This document shows positions 33,237 to 42,431 of a stretch of DNA of 64,000 nt, one piece after another. Location of the stretch: NCBI GenBank assembly GCA_028285495.1, contig JANQPB010000022.1, positions 65,969 to 129,968 on the forward strand, read 5' to 3'. The notes below the pieces were generated by a model. It was not told the DNA's origin. It ran no database searches and worked only from the letters and a program-made list of their open reading frames with translations. Position numbers and translations under genes: made by a program. The DNA is from Acidimicrobiales bacterium (GTDB lineage Bacteria > Actinomycetota > Acidimicrobiia > Acidimicrobiales > SZUA-35). The stretch's first letter is position 1; each line of letters opens with the position of its first letter.

Positions 33237-34859
33237 CTACGAGGCCGCGCTCCGCATGGCCGAGCCGGCCAGGACCGTGCGGTCCTCCTGACCGCCCCGT
33301 CGGGCCACACGACCGGCGACGATCACGTCGTCGATCCCGAGCGACGGTCTGGCCGGGGCGGCGATGGTGGCCCGGTCGACGATCGCCGTCGGATCGAACA
33401 CGACGAGGTCGGCGTCGGCCCCCCGCTGGACCCGGCCCTTGCCGGCCATGGCCGGCAGCATGCCCTCGACCCGCCTGGTCGGCAGGATCGTCATCTTGGC
33501 CAGCGCCCGCATGAGGTCGAGCCGACGACGGTCCCGGACGTAGCGGGCGATCGTCCGGGCGAACGTGCCGGCGCCGCGGGGATGGTTGTTGCCGGCCAGG
33601 GTGGGGATGGCATCGCTGGCCACCATCACCCACTCCCGTTCGAGGGCCAGCTCGACGTCGGTCTCGGGGATCGAGCCGATGGCGGCCACGAGCCTGTTGT
33701 CGGCGGTGGCGGCCCCGATCGTGTCCGGGGACAGCCGGGTGGCCGTGCCGGCGATCTGCAGGTCGTCCTCGGTGAGGCCGTAGCGCTCCTGCCAGCCCGG
33801 GGCGAAGCGGGCGCTGGCCAGGAACGTCCCCCAGAAGTCGTACGGGTACACGCAGGCCGTCACGTCCAGCCCACGGGCCCTGGCCGCCTCGAGCCGGTCG
33901 AGCGCCTCGCCCATCACGTGGGTGCCACCGGTGCTGGCCAGGTGGCTGATGTGGACCGCCACCCCCGTGGCATCGGCCAGGTCGATGACCTCGTCGATGG
34001 CCTCGAGGCTCGTCCCCGGCGGCGTCGGGTCGCTGTGGCGGACGTGCACGAAGCACACGTGGTTGCGGGCGGCGGCGGCCCCGGCGAGGCCGAGCAGCTC
34101 GGCCGTCGAGGTCCCGGGTGAGTACTCGGGCGAGAGGGCAATGCCGGCGAAGCCGCCCGTCAGCCCGTCGGCGGCCAGACCGACCAGACGGTCGACCTGG
34201 CCCGGCGTCAGCGGCAGATCGATCCTGGCCCCGATGTCGAAGCCCCGCATGAAGTGCTGGTGGAACGCACCGCCGAAGTGGATCGGCGTCTGGTCCCGGT
34301 AGCGGTCGAAGAAGGCGGGGGCATAGTTGTTCACCCCGTGCATGGCCAGGTTGGTCGTCACCCCGTCTGCCAGCTTGAGCCACACCCCGAACGGGTTTGG
34401 CTCGTACGACAGCAGGTCGACGAAGCCGGGCGCCACCACCCGGCCGGTTGCGTCGATCGAGTCCCGCCCCCGGAGCGGCACGGACGAGATGGAGGTGATG
34501 CGATCGCCGTCGATGCCGACGTCGGCCAGACCGTCGAAGCCGGTGTCGGGGTCCATCACCCGGCCGCCGGCGACGACAAGGTCGAACACGTGGTCGGGCC
34601 CGGGGGCCGGTGGCGCCCCCGGCCGGGCCGGGGTCGGCGCGGTCGGGGGATCGGCTGGCCGGGAGACGGCCGGCGACGCCGACCCGGGGGCGGAGACCCG
34701 AGGGCCAGCCGGATCGGCCGTGGTCGGCGCCGACGGTTGCGCCCCCGACGGCAGGTCGAGGCGGTGGAGCAGACCGACGTTGACCGCCGTGGCGCCGAAG
34801 GCCAGCAGCAGTCGTCGACGGTCGGCGGACGGCGGCGGTTCGCCCGGATCATCAGCCAT
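33237..34859 (-). CDS. Tat-exported amidohydrolase (N-acyl-D-amino-acid deacylase type)
   Basis: 540 residues. The N-terminus has a twin-Arg pattern (DRRRLLLAFGATAVNVGLL) followed by a Pro/Ala-rich linker to about residue 90. The amidohydrolase core then starts at FDLVVAGGRVMDPDTG and contains DATGRVVAPGFVDLLSYEP, VAVHISHLAST and MVASDAIPT, as in D-aminoacylase/dihydroorotase-like enzymes. The usual first HxH is replaced (GFVDLLSYEPN), so its metal site may differ. ATG 34859 is chosen for the signal. Export suggests a role on extracytoplasmic N-acyl compounds or wall peptides. Confidence 0.75.
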   Translation of the reverse strand: MADDPGEPPPSADRRRLLLAFGATAVNVGLLHRLDLPSGAQPSAPTTADPAGPRVSAPGSASPAVSRPADPPTAPTPARPGAPPAPGPDHVFDLVVAGGRVMDPDTGFDGLADVGIDGDRITSISSVPLRGRDSIDATGRVVAPGFVDLLSYEPNPFGVWLKLADGVTTNLAMHGVNNYAPAFFDRYRDQTPIHFGGAFHQHFMRGFDIGARIDLPLTPGQVDRLVGLAADGLTGGFAGIALSPEYSPGTSTAELLGLAGAAAARNHVCFVHVRHSDPTPPGTSLEAIDEVIDLADATGVAVHISHLASTGGTHVMGEALDRLEAARARGLDVTACVYPYDFWGTFLASARFAPGWQERYGLTEDDLQIAGTATRLSPDTIGAATADNRLVAAIGSIPETDVELALEREWVMVASDAIPTLAGNNHPRGAGTFARTIARYVRDRRRLDLMRALAKMTILPTRRVEGMLPAMAGKGRVQRGADADLVVFDPTAIVDRATIAAPARPSLGIDDVIVAGRVARRGGQEDRTVLAGSAMRSAAS

Positions 34860-34984
34860 TGCTCCGACCGACGGTAGCCCCGGGTCGCCGGCCTGGCGTC
34901 GATCCCGGTCGCCCGTCCCGAGCGGGCCGGCCCGAGCGGGCACGGTCGCCTGGCCGGTGCCGCTCGGCGAGTACTGTTTGGGGC

Positions 34985-36133
34985 GTGACCGACGATCTGC
35001 CCGCCCTCTATCGCCTCGGCATCGTCGGGTCGGGCCAGATCGCGCGGATGATGCACATGTCGGCGGTCAAGCTCGGGATCACGCCCCGCCTGTTCGCCGA
35101 GCGCTTCGACGACTCGGCCGCCCTCGCCGCCCCCGAGGCGGTGTTCAGCCACCCAGACGCCCTCGCCGGCTTCGCCGCCGACTGCGAGGTGCTGACCTTC
35201 GAGCACGAGCGGATGGACATCCGGCTGCTCCAGGCGCTGCAGGACGGGGGCAACCTGCTGCGTCCCGGCACCAAGACGCTGCAGGCGGCGTTCGACAAGC
35301 TGCACCTCCGGCGGGTCCTGCAGAACCGGGGCTACCAGGTGCCGGCCACCGCCGAGGTCCGGAGCCCAGACGACGTGCTCGACTTCGCCGCCACCCACGG
35401 CTACCCGTTCGCCATGAAGACCGTCCGGGCCGCCCCGCCGGGCGAGCTGGGCATGTGGATGGTCGAGGACCGGAACGAAGCCCTGCGGGTGCTGGCGGCC
35501 CGATCGGGTCAGGAGCTCCTGGCCGAGGAGCACCAGGCGATCATCAAGGAGCTCGTGGTGCTGGTGGCCCGCCGGCCCGGCGGCCACGCCCGCTGCTACC
35601 CGATCACCGAGGTGACCAACCGCGACGGCATGGTCCGGGAGAGCCGGGCCCCGGCCGACATCGGTCACCGGCTGGCCACCGAGGCCCGCCAGATCGCGCT
35701 CGACCTGGCCAACCAGTTCGAGGCGGTCGGGGTGCTGGCGGTCGAGCTGTTCCTGACGACCGAGGGGCTGGTGGTCAACGAGCTGGCGGCCAGGCCGCAC
35801 AACGCCGGCCACATGACGATCGAGAGCTGTCACGTGTCGCAGTTCGAGAACCACGTGCGGGCGGTGCTCGACCTCCCCCTCGGGCCGACCTGGGCCAGGG
35901 TGCCGGCGGCGGCCACGATCAACGTCATCGGCCGCATCGACGGCTTCGACCCGGCCCAGCACCTGCCCGAGGCCCTCGCGGTCGAGGGGGCCCACGTCCA
36001 CCTCTACGGCAAGGTGCCGAAGCAGGGCCGCAAGCTCGGTCACGTCACCGCCGTGGCCGACGACATGGAGCAGGCCTCGGCGCTGGCCCGCCGGGCCGAG
36101 GCTGCGCTGCACGGGCGCCGACCCCCGCCGTGA
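34985..36133 (+). CDS. purK: 5-(carboxyamino)imidazole ribonucleotide synthase
   Basis: 382 residues. PurK carboxylates AIR with ATP and bicarbonate in purine synthesis. Visible are the N-terminal GIVGSGQIARMMHMSAVKLG, EVLTFEHERMD, ATP-grasp motifs (YPFAMKTVRA, NELAARPHNAGHMTIESCHVSQFENHVRA) and the C-terminal clasp. GTG 34985 lies 7 bases after TACTGT. purE is not adjacent, but upp and cdd follow, so the neighbourhood is nucleotide metabolism. Confidence 0.94.
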   Translation: MTDDLPALYRLGIVGSGQIARMMHMSAVKLGITPRLFAERFDDSAALAAPEAVFSHPDALAGFAADCEVLTFEHERMDIRLLQALQDGGNLLRPGTKTLQAAFDKLHLRRVLQNRGYQVPATAEVRSPDDVLDFAATHGYPFAMKTVRAAPPGELGMWMVEDRNEALRVLAARSGQELLAEEHQAIIKELVVLVARRPGGHARCYPITEVTNRDGMVRESRAPADIGHRLATEARQIALDLANQFEAVGVLAVELFLTTEGLVVNELAARPHNAGHMTIESCHVSQFENHVRAVLDLPLGPTWARVPAAATINVIGRIDGFDPAQHLPEALAVEGAHVHLYGKVPKQGRKLGHVTAVADDMEQASALARRAEAALHGRRPPP

Positions 36134-36226
36134 CCGGAGGGCCGACGACGCCGACGGGTGTCCGACCGCCCCTCGAACGACCTCGCCTTCCCCTGGACTC
36201 CGCCCGTGGGCGTATGCTCCAGGGTC

Positions 36227-36859
36227 ATGACGGGAACGCTGACGGTCGTCGACCACCCGCTGGTCGCCCACAAGATCACGATGCTGCGGGACCGCGACAC
36301 CGAGTCGTCGGCGTTCCGGGCCCTGTGCCAGGAGGTGACGCTGCTCACCGCCTACGAGGCGCTGCGCCACCTGAAGACCGAGCCGGTCGACGTCGAGACC
36401 CCGGTCGCCCCGACCCGATCGCCGTTGCTCGCCGGACCGGAACCGGCGATCGTCGGCATCCTGCGGGCCGGGCTGGTCATGGTCGAGGCGATCCTGACCC
36501 TGATCCCGACGGGCAAGGTCGGCCACCTCGGTCTGTTCCGCGACCCGGAGACCCACCAGCCGGTCGAGTACTACACGAAGCTGCCGGATCGCATCGCCGA
36601 CCGAGAGGTGCTGCTGGTCGACCCGATGCTGGCGACCGGCGGCAGCGCCGTGCACGCCCTCGACGTGCTGTCCGAGGCCGGTGCGACCAACGTCGACCTG
36701 CTGTCGATCATCGGCTGCCCGGAGGGCGTCGCCGCCGTGCACGACCGCTATCCCGAGACGGTCATCACGCTGGCCGCCATGGACGAGCGGCTCAACGAGC
36801 ACGCCTACATCGTCCCCGGCCTCGGCGACGCCGGCGACCGGATCTACGGCACGAAATGA
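36227..36859 (+). CDS. upp: Uracil phosphoribosyltransferase
   Basis: 210 residues, the normal length. It salvages uracil with PRPP to UMP. Motifs are HKITMLRDRDTES, PAIVGILRAGLVMVEA, the PRPP loop LLVDPMLATGGSA and the C-terminal GDAGDRIYGTK. ATG 36227 is 8 bases after TATGCT; the frame can be extended to 36158 but that stretch is not conserved in upp. cdd follows 19 bases downstream. Confidence 0.96.
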   Translation: MTGTLTVVDHPLVAHKITMLRDRDTESSAFRALCQEVTLLTAYEALRHLKTEPVDVETPVAPTRSPLLAGPEPAIVGILRAGLVMVEAILTLIPTGKVGHLGLFRDPETHQPVEYYTKLPDRIADREVLLVDPMLATGGSAVHALDVLSEAGATNVDLLSIIGCPEGVAAVHDRYPETVITLAAMDERLNEHAYIVPGLGDAGDRIYGTK

Positions 36860-36878
36860 GCCCCGGGGACGCCAGCCG

Positions 36879-37274
36879 ATGACCGGGATCGACTGGGACG
36901 CCCTGCGAGCAGCGGCCGCCGAGGCCGCGACCAGGGCCTACGCCCCCTACTCGAAGTTCCACGTCGGCGCCGCGGCCCTGGTCGACGACGGGCGCATCGT
37001 CAGCGGCTGCAACGTCGAGAACGTGTCGTACGGTCTGACCCTGTGCGCCGAGTGCGGGCTGGTGTCGGACCTGCACCGCACCGGCGGCGGGCGGCTGGTG
37101 GCCGTTGCCATCGTGTCGGGGTCGGGTCGGCCGTGCAGCCCCTGCGGCCGGTGCCGCCAGCTCCTGTATGAGCACGGGGGGCCCGACTGCCTGGTCGAGG
37201 GCGGCGACGAGATCCTCACTGCGGCCGAGCTGCTCCCGGACGGCTTCGGCCCCGACCGCCTGGCCGAGGGCTAG
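36879..37274 (+). CDS. cdd: Cytidine deaminase
   Basis: 131 residues, homotetrameric type. It converts cytidine and deoxycytidine to uridine forms. The zinc site is LTLCAECGLVSDL (Cys-Ala-Glu with the catalytic Glu) and PCSPCGRCRQ (two Cys). YSKFHVGAAALVDDGRIVSGCNVENVSYG binds the ribose. It forms a pyrimidine-salvage pair with upp. It converges on a lipoprotein gene. Confidence 0.95.
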   Translation: MTGIDWDALRAAAAEAATRAYAPYSKFHVGAAALVDDGRIVSGCNVENVSYGLTLCAECGLVSDLHRTGGGRLVAVAIVSGSGRPCSPCGRCRQLLYEHGGPDCLVEGGDEILTAAELLPDGFGPDRLAEG

Positions 37275-37290
37275 GGTCGGCAGCCGCCGA

Positions 37291-38073
37291 TCAGGGGGAG
37301 ATGCCGCACGCGGCGTCGACCTGGTCGAAGACGGCGAACGCGTCCTCGCTCTGCAGCAGGTCGTCCGGCAGGCCGTCGGGGAACGCCGTCGCCAGCTCGT
37401 CGTTGATGCAGGCGATCTGGTCGTCGTCGAGGAAGCCGAGCGGCAGCCCGAACTGCTCGAGCAGCTGGGTCGCCGCGTCCTCGCCGCCGCCGGCCGGAGG
37501 CACCGACACGTCGGGGGCGCCGGCATCGCCACCGAGGTCGACCCCGAGGTCGACGCCGCAGACGTCACGGCTGTAGGCGTCGATGTCGTCGGCGGCCGCG
37601 GTCAGCTCGGGAGCGTCGAACGTGGCGAGGAACTCCGGGTCGCTCCCGAGCGACAGCAGGTCACCGCCGGCCTCGTTGACCTTGTCGTTCAGCGTCTGGA
37701 AGGCGCCGACCAGCGTGCCGACCTGGGTCTCGATCTCCGGCGGGGCCTGGTCCTGCCAGCGCTCCAGCTCGGCCATGTTCTCGTTGAAGCGGGCGACGAT
37801 CTCGTCCGGCGTGAGGGTGAACACGTCGAAGTCGAGTGGGCTGGCGTCGCCATCGGCGGCCGAGCGGACGGCGTCGCACCAGTCGGACCCGCTGTCGCCG
37901 GTCATCGCCTCGCCGTCGTCGTCGCCGTCGCCGTCGGAGGCGTCGTCGGTCGAGGTCTGGGCGTCATCGGTGGCGTCGGTGCCGGCGCTGCCGAGCTCGC
38001 CCTCGTCGTCGCTTCCGCAGGCCCCGGCCACCAGGGTCAGCGCCATCGCCGCTGCAACCAGTCGTCGTCGCAT
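37291..38073 (-). CDS. Predicted lipoprotein, acidic
   Basis: 260 residues. MRRRLVAAAMALTLVAGACGSDDEG is a lipoprotein signal with the lipobox ending in Cys at about residue 20. A long Asp/Ser/Thr-rich linker follows, then a mostly helical domain with four Cys (WCDAV, DVCGVD, IACIND, DAACGIS), which may form disulfides. AAGGAG is 8 bases before ATG 38073. Function unknown; probably a surface protein. Confidence 0.75.
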   Translation of the reverse strand: MRRRLVAAAMALTLVAGACGSDDEGELGSAGTDATDDAQTSTDDASDGDGDDDGEAMTGDSGSDWCDAVRSAADGDASPLDFDVFTLTPDEIVARFNENMAELERWQDQAPPEIETQVGTLVGAFQTLNDKVNEAGGDLLSLGSDPEFLATFDAPELTAAADDIDAYSRDVCGVDLGVDLGGDAGAPDVSVPPAGGGEDAATQLLEQFGLPLGFLDDDQIACINDELATAFPDGLPDDLLQSEDAFAVFDQVDAACGISP

Positions 38074-38140
38074 CTCGTCTCTCCTTCGCAGACGGTGCAC
38101 CCTACTCGCCCCGACCGGGGGGTTGCGCCCGCCCTGGGCT

Positions 38141-38842
38141 TCAGGGCGTGGTCAGCCCGTCGAGCAGCTCGGGCAGCTGGGCGAACCGGGCGAGCTGGTG
38201 GAAGCGGGGATCGTCCGGCGCCTCCTCGACGTGCTCGTGACCCCAGAGGATGCCGTAGGGGATGTGGATCCCCCGTCCGCCGATGCCGATGACGGGAAGC
38301 ACGTCTGACCGCAGGGAATTGCCGACCATGGCGAACTGCGTCGGCTCGACCCCGAGGTCGCCGAGCACCCGCCGGTACGTGTCCGGCGACTTCTCGGAGA
38401 GGATCTCGATGGCCTCGAACTCGGCGGCCAGGCCCGACTCGGCGATCTTGGTCTCCTGGTGGAACAGGTCACCCTTGGTGATCAGCACCAGGCGATGCGA
38501 TCGGCCGAGCACGTCGATCGTCTCGGCCACGCCGGGGAGCAGCTCGACGGGGTGGGCCATCATCTCCTTGCCCCACTCGACGATCTGCTGCACGGCGCCT
38601 GCGTCGACGGCGCCGTCGCTGGCTTCGATGGCGGTCTCGATCATCGAGAGGGTGAACCCCTTGACCCCGTAGCCGAAGACCTTCAGGTTGGCCCGCTCGC
38701 GGTCGAGCAGCCGGCGGGCCGCCTCGTCACCGGCGACCCAGGGCTCCAGCAGGTCGGTGAAGCGCCGCTCGGTGACGGCGAAGTGGTTCTCGGAGTGCCA
38801 CAGGGTGTCGTCGGCGTCGAGCCCCAGGGTGGTGATCGTCAT
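38141..38842 (-). CDS. HAD-superfamily hydrolase
   Basis: 233 residues. Motif I is [13 protein letters not shown] (Asp nucleophile and acid), followed by a cap of helices, motif [10 protein letters not shown], motif [14 protein letters not shown], and motif [21 protein letters not shown]. These give a phosphatase or dehalogenase-like fold of the YjjG type. ATG 38842 is 7 bases after TAGCCT, a leaderless-type start. It diverges from add, with 81 bases between the two starts. Confidence 0.85.
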   Translation of the reverse strand: MTITTLGLDADDTLWHSENHFAVTERRFTDLLEPWVAGDEAARRLLDRERANLKVFGYGVKGFTLSMIETAIEASDGAVDAGAVQQIVEWGKEMMAHPVELLPGVAETIDVLGRSHRLVLITKGDLFHQETKIAESGLAAEFEAIEILSEKSPDTYRRVLGDLGVEPTQFAMVGNSLRSDVLPVIGIGGRGIHIPYGILWGHEHVEEAPDDPRFHQLARFAQLPELLDGLTTP

Positions 38843-38923
38843 TTCGGTCAGGCTACTCCCGGTCGTGTCGGCCTCGGCTGCGTCGCGGGGCCCGTCCCCA
38901 TCGGCCGCGCCCTACGATGTTGT

Positions 38924-40033
38924 ATGGCTTCCGACACCGCCGACGCCGCTCCGACCAACTCCCGCTTCGCCATCCAGGCCCGCGAGGCCCCCAAGGTGCT
39001 GCTCCACGACCACCTCGACGGCAGCATGCGTCCCGCCACCGTCATCGAGCTGGCCGCGGAGCAGGGCTACGACAACCTGCCGACCACCGACCCGGACGAC
39101 CTGGCCAAGTGGTTCACCCGTGGCGCCGACCGTCGCAACCTCGAGATGTACCTCGAGACGTTCGCCCACACCGGCGCCGTCACCCAGACCCGTGACGGCC
39201 TGATGCGGGCCGCGGCCGAGTCGGCCGAGGACATGGCGGCAGACGGCATCGTCTACGCCGAGATCCGCTTCGCCCCCGAGCTGCACACCGAGGAGGGGCT
39301 GACCCTCGACGAGGTGGTCGATGCGGTCCTGGAGGGGTTCCGCATCGGCTCGGCCGGCAAGCCCATCGCGATCGGCACCCTGTGCACGGCGATGCGCACC
39401 GCGGCCCGGTCCTACGAGATCGCCGAGCTGGCCCTTCGCCACCGCGACGCCGGGGTCGTCGGGTTCGACATCGCCGGGGCCGAGGCCGGCTTCCCCCCGA
39501 GCCGCCACCTCGACGCCTTCCAGCTGTGCATGCGGGAGAGCTTCCCGATCACGATCCACGCCGGCGAGGCGTTCGGGCTGCCGTCGATCGCCGAGGCCCT
39601 CAACTACTGCGGGGCCGAGCGGCTCGGCCACGGGGTCCGCATCGTCGACGACATCGAGATCGGCGCCGACGGCAGTGCCACCCTCGGCCGCCTGGCCGCC
39701 TGGGTGCGGGACCGGCGGATCCCGTTGGAGATGTGCCCGACGTCGAACGTCAACACCGGCGCCGCCCCGTCGATCGCCGAGCACCCGATCGGGCTGCTGC
39801 GGCGGCTGCGGTTCCGGGTCACGGTCAACACCGACAACCGGCTGATGAGCGACGTGCAGCTCTCCGACGAGTTCGTCAAGCTGAACGAGGCGTTCGGCTG
39901 GGGGCTCGACGACATGGAGTGGCTGACGATCAACGCCATGAAGAGCGCGTTCTGGCCCTTCGAGCAGCGGCTGCGCATCATCAACGAGCAGATCAAGCCC
40001 GGCTACGCCCGCCTCAAGGCCGCCGACCTCTGA
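38924..40033 (+). CDS. add: Adenosine deaminase
   Basis: 369 residues. It deaminates adenosine to inosine. The zinc site is LLHDHLDGS (His28, His30), HAGEAFG, and the C-terminal VNTDNRLMS with its conserved Asp. RLGHGVRI is the catalytic His region. ATG 38924 is 5 bases after TACGAT, so a leaderless mRNA is likely. Four bases separate its stop from the convergent next gene. Salvage of purines complements upp and cdd. Confidence 0.95.
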   Translation: MASDTADAAPTNSRFAIQAREAPKVLLHDHLDGSMRPATVIELAAEQGYDNLPTTDPDDLAKWFTRGADRRNLEMYLETFAHTGAVTQTRDGLMRAAAESAEDMAADGIVYAEIRFAPELHTEEGLTLDEVVDAVLEGFRIGSAGKPIAIGTLCTAMRTAARSYEIAELALRHRDAGVVGFDIAGAEAGFPPSRHLDAFQLCMRESFPITIHAGEAFGLPSIAEALNYCGAERLGHGVRIVDDIEIGADGSATLGRLAAWVRDRRIPLEMCPTSNVNTGAAPSIAEHPIGLLRRLRFRVTVNTDNRLMSDVQLSDEFVKLNEAFGWGLDDMEWLTINAMKSAFWPFEQRLRIINEQIKPGYARLKAADL

Positions 40034-40037
40034 CCGC

Positions 40038-41198
40038 TCAGCGGGGGCAGGGGATCCGGAGGGCGTCGGCCGGATCGATGGTGTCGGGGTCGCCACCGAG
40101 CACACCGACGTTGGCGGCCCAGATCCGCCGGACGTAGGCCCCGGTCGACTCGGTGAACGGCCCTGGGTCACACCCGAGCGCCTCGGGATCACCGCGAGCG
40201 TCGACCGCGACCGCCCACAGCGATTCGCCGACGGCCAGGGCGCGGGTCGGCGACGTCCGCTCGACCCCACCGAGCGCCAGCGCCGTCACCTCGTCGCGCT
40301 CGGCCGCCGGGACCTCGGACCGGATGATGCCGCGGAGCGCCTCGTCGTCGCGGATCGAGGCGACGGCATCGGTGACGATCCGCTCGACCTCCTCGGCGGT
40401 CAGCCGCCCGGTGAGCGCCAGCGCCAGCTCCTCGCGGATCGCCACCCGGAGCGGGTCGGTGCCGGCGCCGGCGCCGGTCGTGGTCGTGGTCGTGGTCTCC
40501 AACGTCTCCTCCACCACCGTCTTGACGTCCTCGGCCGTCAGGTCCTCGTCGGCGGCCTCGACGGCGACGGCGCTGGCGCCGACCAGGGCGGCACCGGCGG
40601 CGAACGGCGCAGCCCGGAGCGCCATCGACGCCACGGTCGTCAGCTGCGACAACCCGACCCGGACCCCGGCCACGCCGTCTGGGGCGACCCCGGTCCTCGC
40701 CACCTGCCGCATCAGGCGCCTGGCCCGGAGTCGTCGCAGGAGCGGGGGCCTGGCCCCGTCGCCGAGCAGCCGCTGGCGGGCCACCCGCTCGATCTCACCC
40801 CGGATGCCGGCGAGCCGCCGCGAGACGTCGGCCCGGACCTCGCCGGTGACCTCGTCCCGCCACTCGGTCGCCTGCAGCCGGAGCTCGTCCTCGACCTGGC
40901 CGAGCAGGCCGTTGATCTCGGCCCAGACGACCGAGGCGTCCGGGCTCGACAGGACCACGGTCTCGCCTGGCAGCAGGTCGAGTGCGGCGATCTCCTGGTC
41001 GTCGGTGAAGTGGTCGGGGTCGTCGTCCGGACCGGGGCGGGCCAACCGGTAGGTCAGGGGCCGCTTGTCGACGGTCCGCCACGGCAGGTCGAAGAGCTCG
41101 ACCAGGCGCCGGATCGTCACCCCGACCGTGTGCCGCTCGTGGACCTGCACCGTCTCGCTCGCGCTGCGGATCTCATCCTCGACGACGATCTCGATCAC
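40038..41198 (-). CDS. Ubiquitin-like / coiled coil / membrane / LysM-like protein
   Basis: 386 residues, not described to my knowledge. Residues 1-88 look like a beta-grasp ubiquitin-like domain (IEIVVEDEI, VGVTIRRLVELFDLPW, PLTYRLAR, LDLLPGETVVL). Residues 90-145 are a charged helix pair, 151-170 an Arg-rich stretch, 186-214 a hydrophobic segment (SMALRAAPFAAGAALVGASAV), 231-242 a Thr run, and 320-386 a LysM-like end (VGESLWAVAVDARG, WAANVGVLGGDPDTIDPAD, RIPCP). That order would anchor a cytosolic ubiquitin-like head with a wall-binding tail outside. GTG 41198 has AAGGGG upstream; the 80-residue extension to 41438 is compositionally unlike the rest and dropped. Confidence 0.65.
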   Translation of the reverse strand: MIEIVVEDEIRSASETVQVHERHTVGVTIRRLVELFDLPWRTVDKRPLTYRLARPGPDDDPDHFTDDQEIAALDLLPGETVVLSSPDASVVWAEINGLLGQVEDELRLQATEWRDEVTGEVRADVSRRLAGIRGEIERVARQRLLGDGARPPLLRRLRARRLMRQVARTGVAPDGVAGVRVGLSQLTTVASMALRAAPFAAGAALVGASAVAVEAADEDLTAEDVKTVVEETLETTTTTTTGAGAGTDPLRVAIREELALALTGRLTAEEVERIVTDAVASIRDDEALRGIIRSEVPAAERDEVTALALGGVERTSPTRALAVGESLWAVAVDARGDPEALGCDPGPFTESTGAYVRRIWAANVGVLGGDPDTIDPADALRIPCPR

Positions 41199-41516
41199 GT
41201 CCCGCCCCTTCCCGCTGGCGGCGACGCTAGTGGCCCGACCGGGCCCCGAGGAGGATGCCCGCCCGAGCGCCCGCTCCTGGCCGGGATGCCAGGGTCCCGC
41301 CGTCGGCAGTCGGCCGATGGCCGCCTCGAGCCGATCGGTGCCCGTCGGCTCGACGAGCGCCGCGACCTCCGCGGTCCCGCCGGGGGCGAGCTGGTCGCCG
41401 AGCCTCGTGCCGGTCCGCCTCGTGACCCCGGCCACCATCGATGGACCGATCGGGCGGGTGGGACGTCTGGGGCGAGTCGGCGAGTCGGCGCCGACCGGGG
41501 GACGGGTCCGGGCCGC
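41199..41516. other. Intergenic stretch, no gene seen
   Basis: 318 bases between two minus-strand genes. Open frames here are Arg/Pro-rich shadows. There is a CGAGTCGG direct repeat near 41480, but no convincing terminator or promoter. Confidence 0.5.
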
Positions 41517-42083
41517 TCAGTTCAGCCGGGGATCGAGCGGGTAGTGGGCGTACCAGGCCAGGCGACCGGGCTGGCGCCGCATCACCCTGACCCAGAGGCC
41601 GTCGGGATCGGCGGTGAAGAGGTCGTCGATCGTGGCGTCGACCACCCACCAGGCGTCGGCCTCGAGCTCGCCCTCGAGCTGGCCCGGGTCCCAGCCGGCG
41701 TAGCCGGCGAAGATCCGCACCTCGTCGATCCCCTCGGCCTCGACGAGGGCCGGCTGCTGGTCGAGGTCGACCGGATGGGCGCCGAGCACCAGCTCACCCG
41801 GTCCGTGGGTCGAGCGGCCGAGGGCGATGAGGGCGTCGCCGTCGACGGGGCCGCCGGCGAAGATCACCTTCGGATCGGCCCCGAGGTCCTCCCAGTCAGG
41901 GAAGGCCTCGGCCAGCGGCACGGGCGACGGCCGATTGAGCACGACCGCGAGCGCACCCTCGGAGCCGTGCTCGAGCAGCAGCATCATCGTGGCGTGGAAT
42001 CGCGGGTCTGGCAGGTCGGGTCGAGCCACCAGGATCCGCCCAGCCAGCGACATATCGATGAAGGGTACTTTCGCTTCTTCCAT
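41517..42083 (-). CDS. YqgE/AlgH family protein
   Basis: 188 residues of the UPF0301 family, function unknown. GRILVARPDLPDPRFHATMMLLLEHGSEGALAVVLNRPS is diagnostic, followed by FAGGPVDGDALIALGRST, FAGYAGWDPGQLEGELEADAWW and VRVMRRQPGRLAWYAHYP. GGAG lies 8 bases before ATG 42083; ATG 42053 is the other candidate and nearer the usual start of the family. A promoter-like TTGACG / TAAGTT pair lies further upstream. Confidence 0.9.
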   Translation of the reverse strand: MEEAKVPFIDMSLAGRILVARPDLPDPRFHATMMLLLEHGSEGALAVVLNRPSPVPLAEAFPDWEDLGADPKVIFAGGPVDGDALIALGRSTHGPGELVLGAHPVDLDQQPALVEAEGIDEVRIFAGYAGWDPGQLEGELEADAWWVVDATIDDLFTADPDGLWVRVMRRQPGRLAWYAHYPLDPRLN

Positions 42084-42431
42084 GAGATCGTCTCCGGGAA
42101 CGACAATGCTCGCTGGTTCACCCATCGGCCGAAGGTCGCCGTCCTTGATCCACCGGCCGAAGCCGATGCACCGTCGAGCCAACGCCATGCCAACCGCAAT
42201 CGCCGTACCCGGGCATGCCATTCCCTCTCCGGGAAGCTCAGTCCGAGAACCTGTCCGCCGCCCCGCATCACCCAACTTAGTCGAGTTTCTGACGACGTCA
42301 ACGACTGATTGTCGCTTTGTGTGGCCAAAACCACACTGAGCGTTCATCGGCGCGCCGGCCGTCGTTCCCACCGCAGGAGCGCCGACGGCCCGGACCAGCG
42401 GCGTGGTTGCGACCCCACCTACACTGGACCC
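42084..42431. other. Intergenic region between divergent genes
   Basis: 348 bases, poorer in G+C than the neighbours. It holds a -35/-10-like pair on the minus strand (TTGACG 42301-42296, TAAGTT 42279-42274, 16-base spacer), a hairpin GTGTGG-CCAAAA-CCACAC (42319-42336), and the TACACT -10 of map at 42420-42425. Frames crossing it have no recognisable product. Confidence 0.5.

Noticed and set aside
34556..36802. A 748-codon minus-strand frame across purK and upp
   Set aside because: Shadow frame of conserved plus-strand genes, no recognisable domain.
41199..41438. 80-residue extension of the ubiquitin-like/LysM protein
   Set aside because: Composition is unlike the rest and a ribosome site precedes GTG 41198.
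42084..42334. Small minus-strand genes upstream of yqgE
   Set aside because: The frames overlap each other, lack ribosome sites and domains, and one is simply the upstream extension of yqgE.
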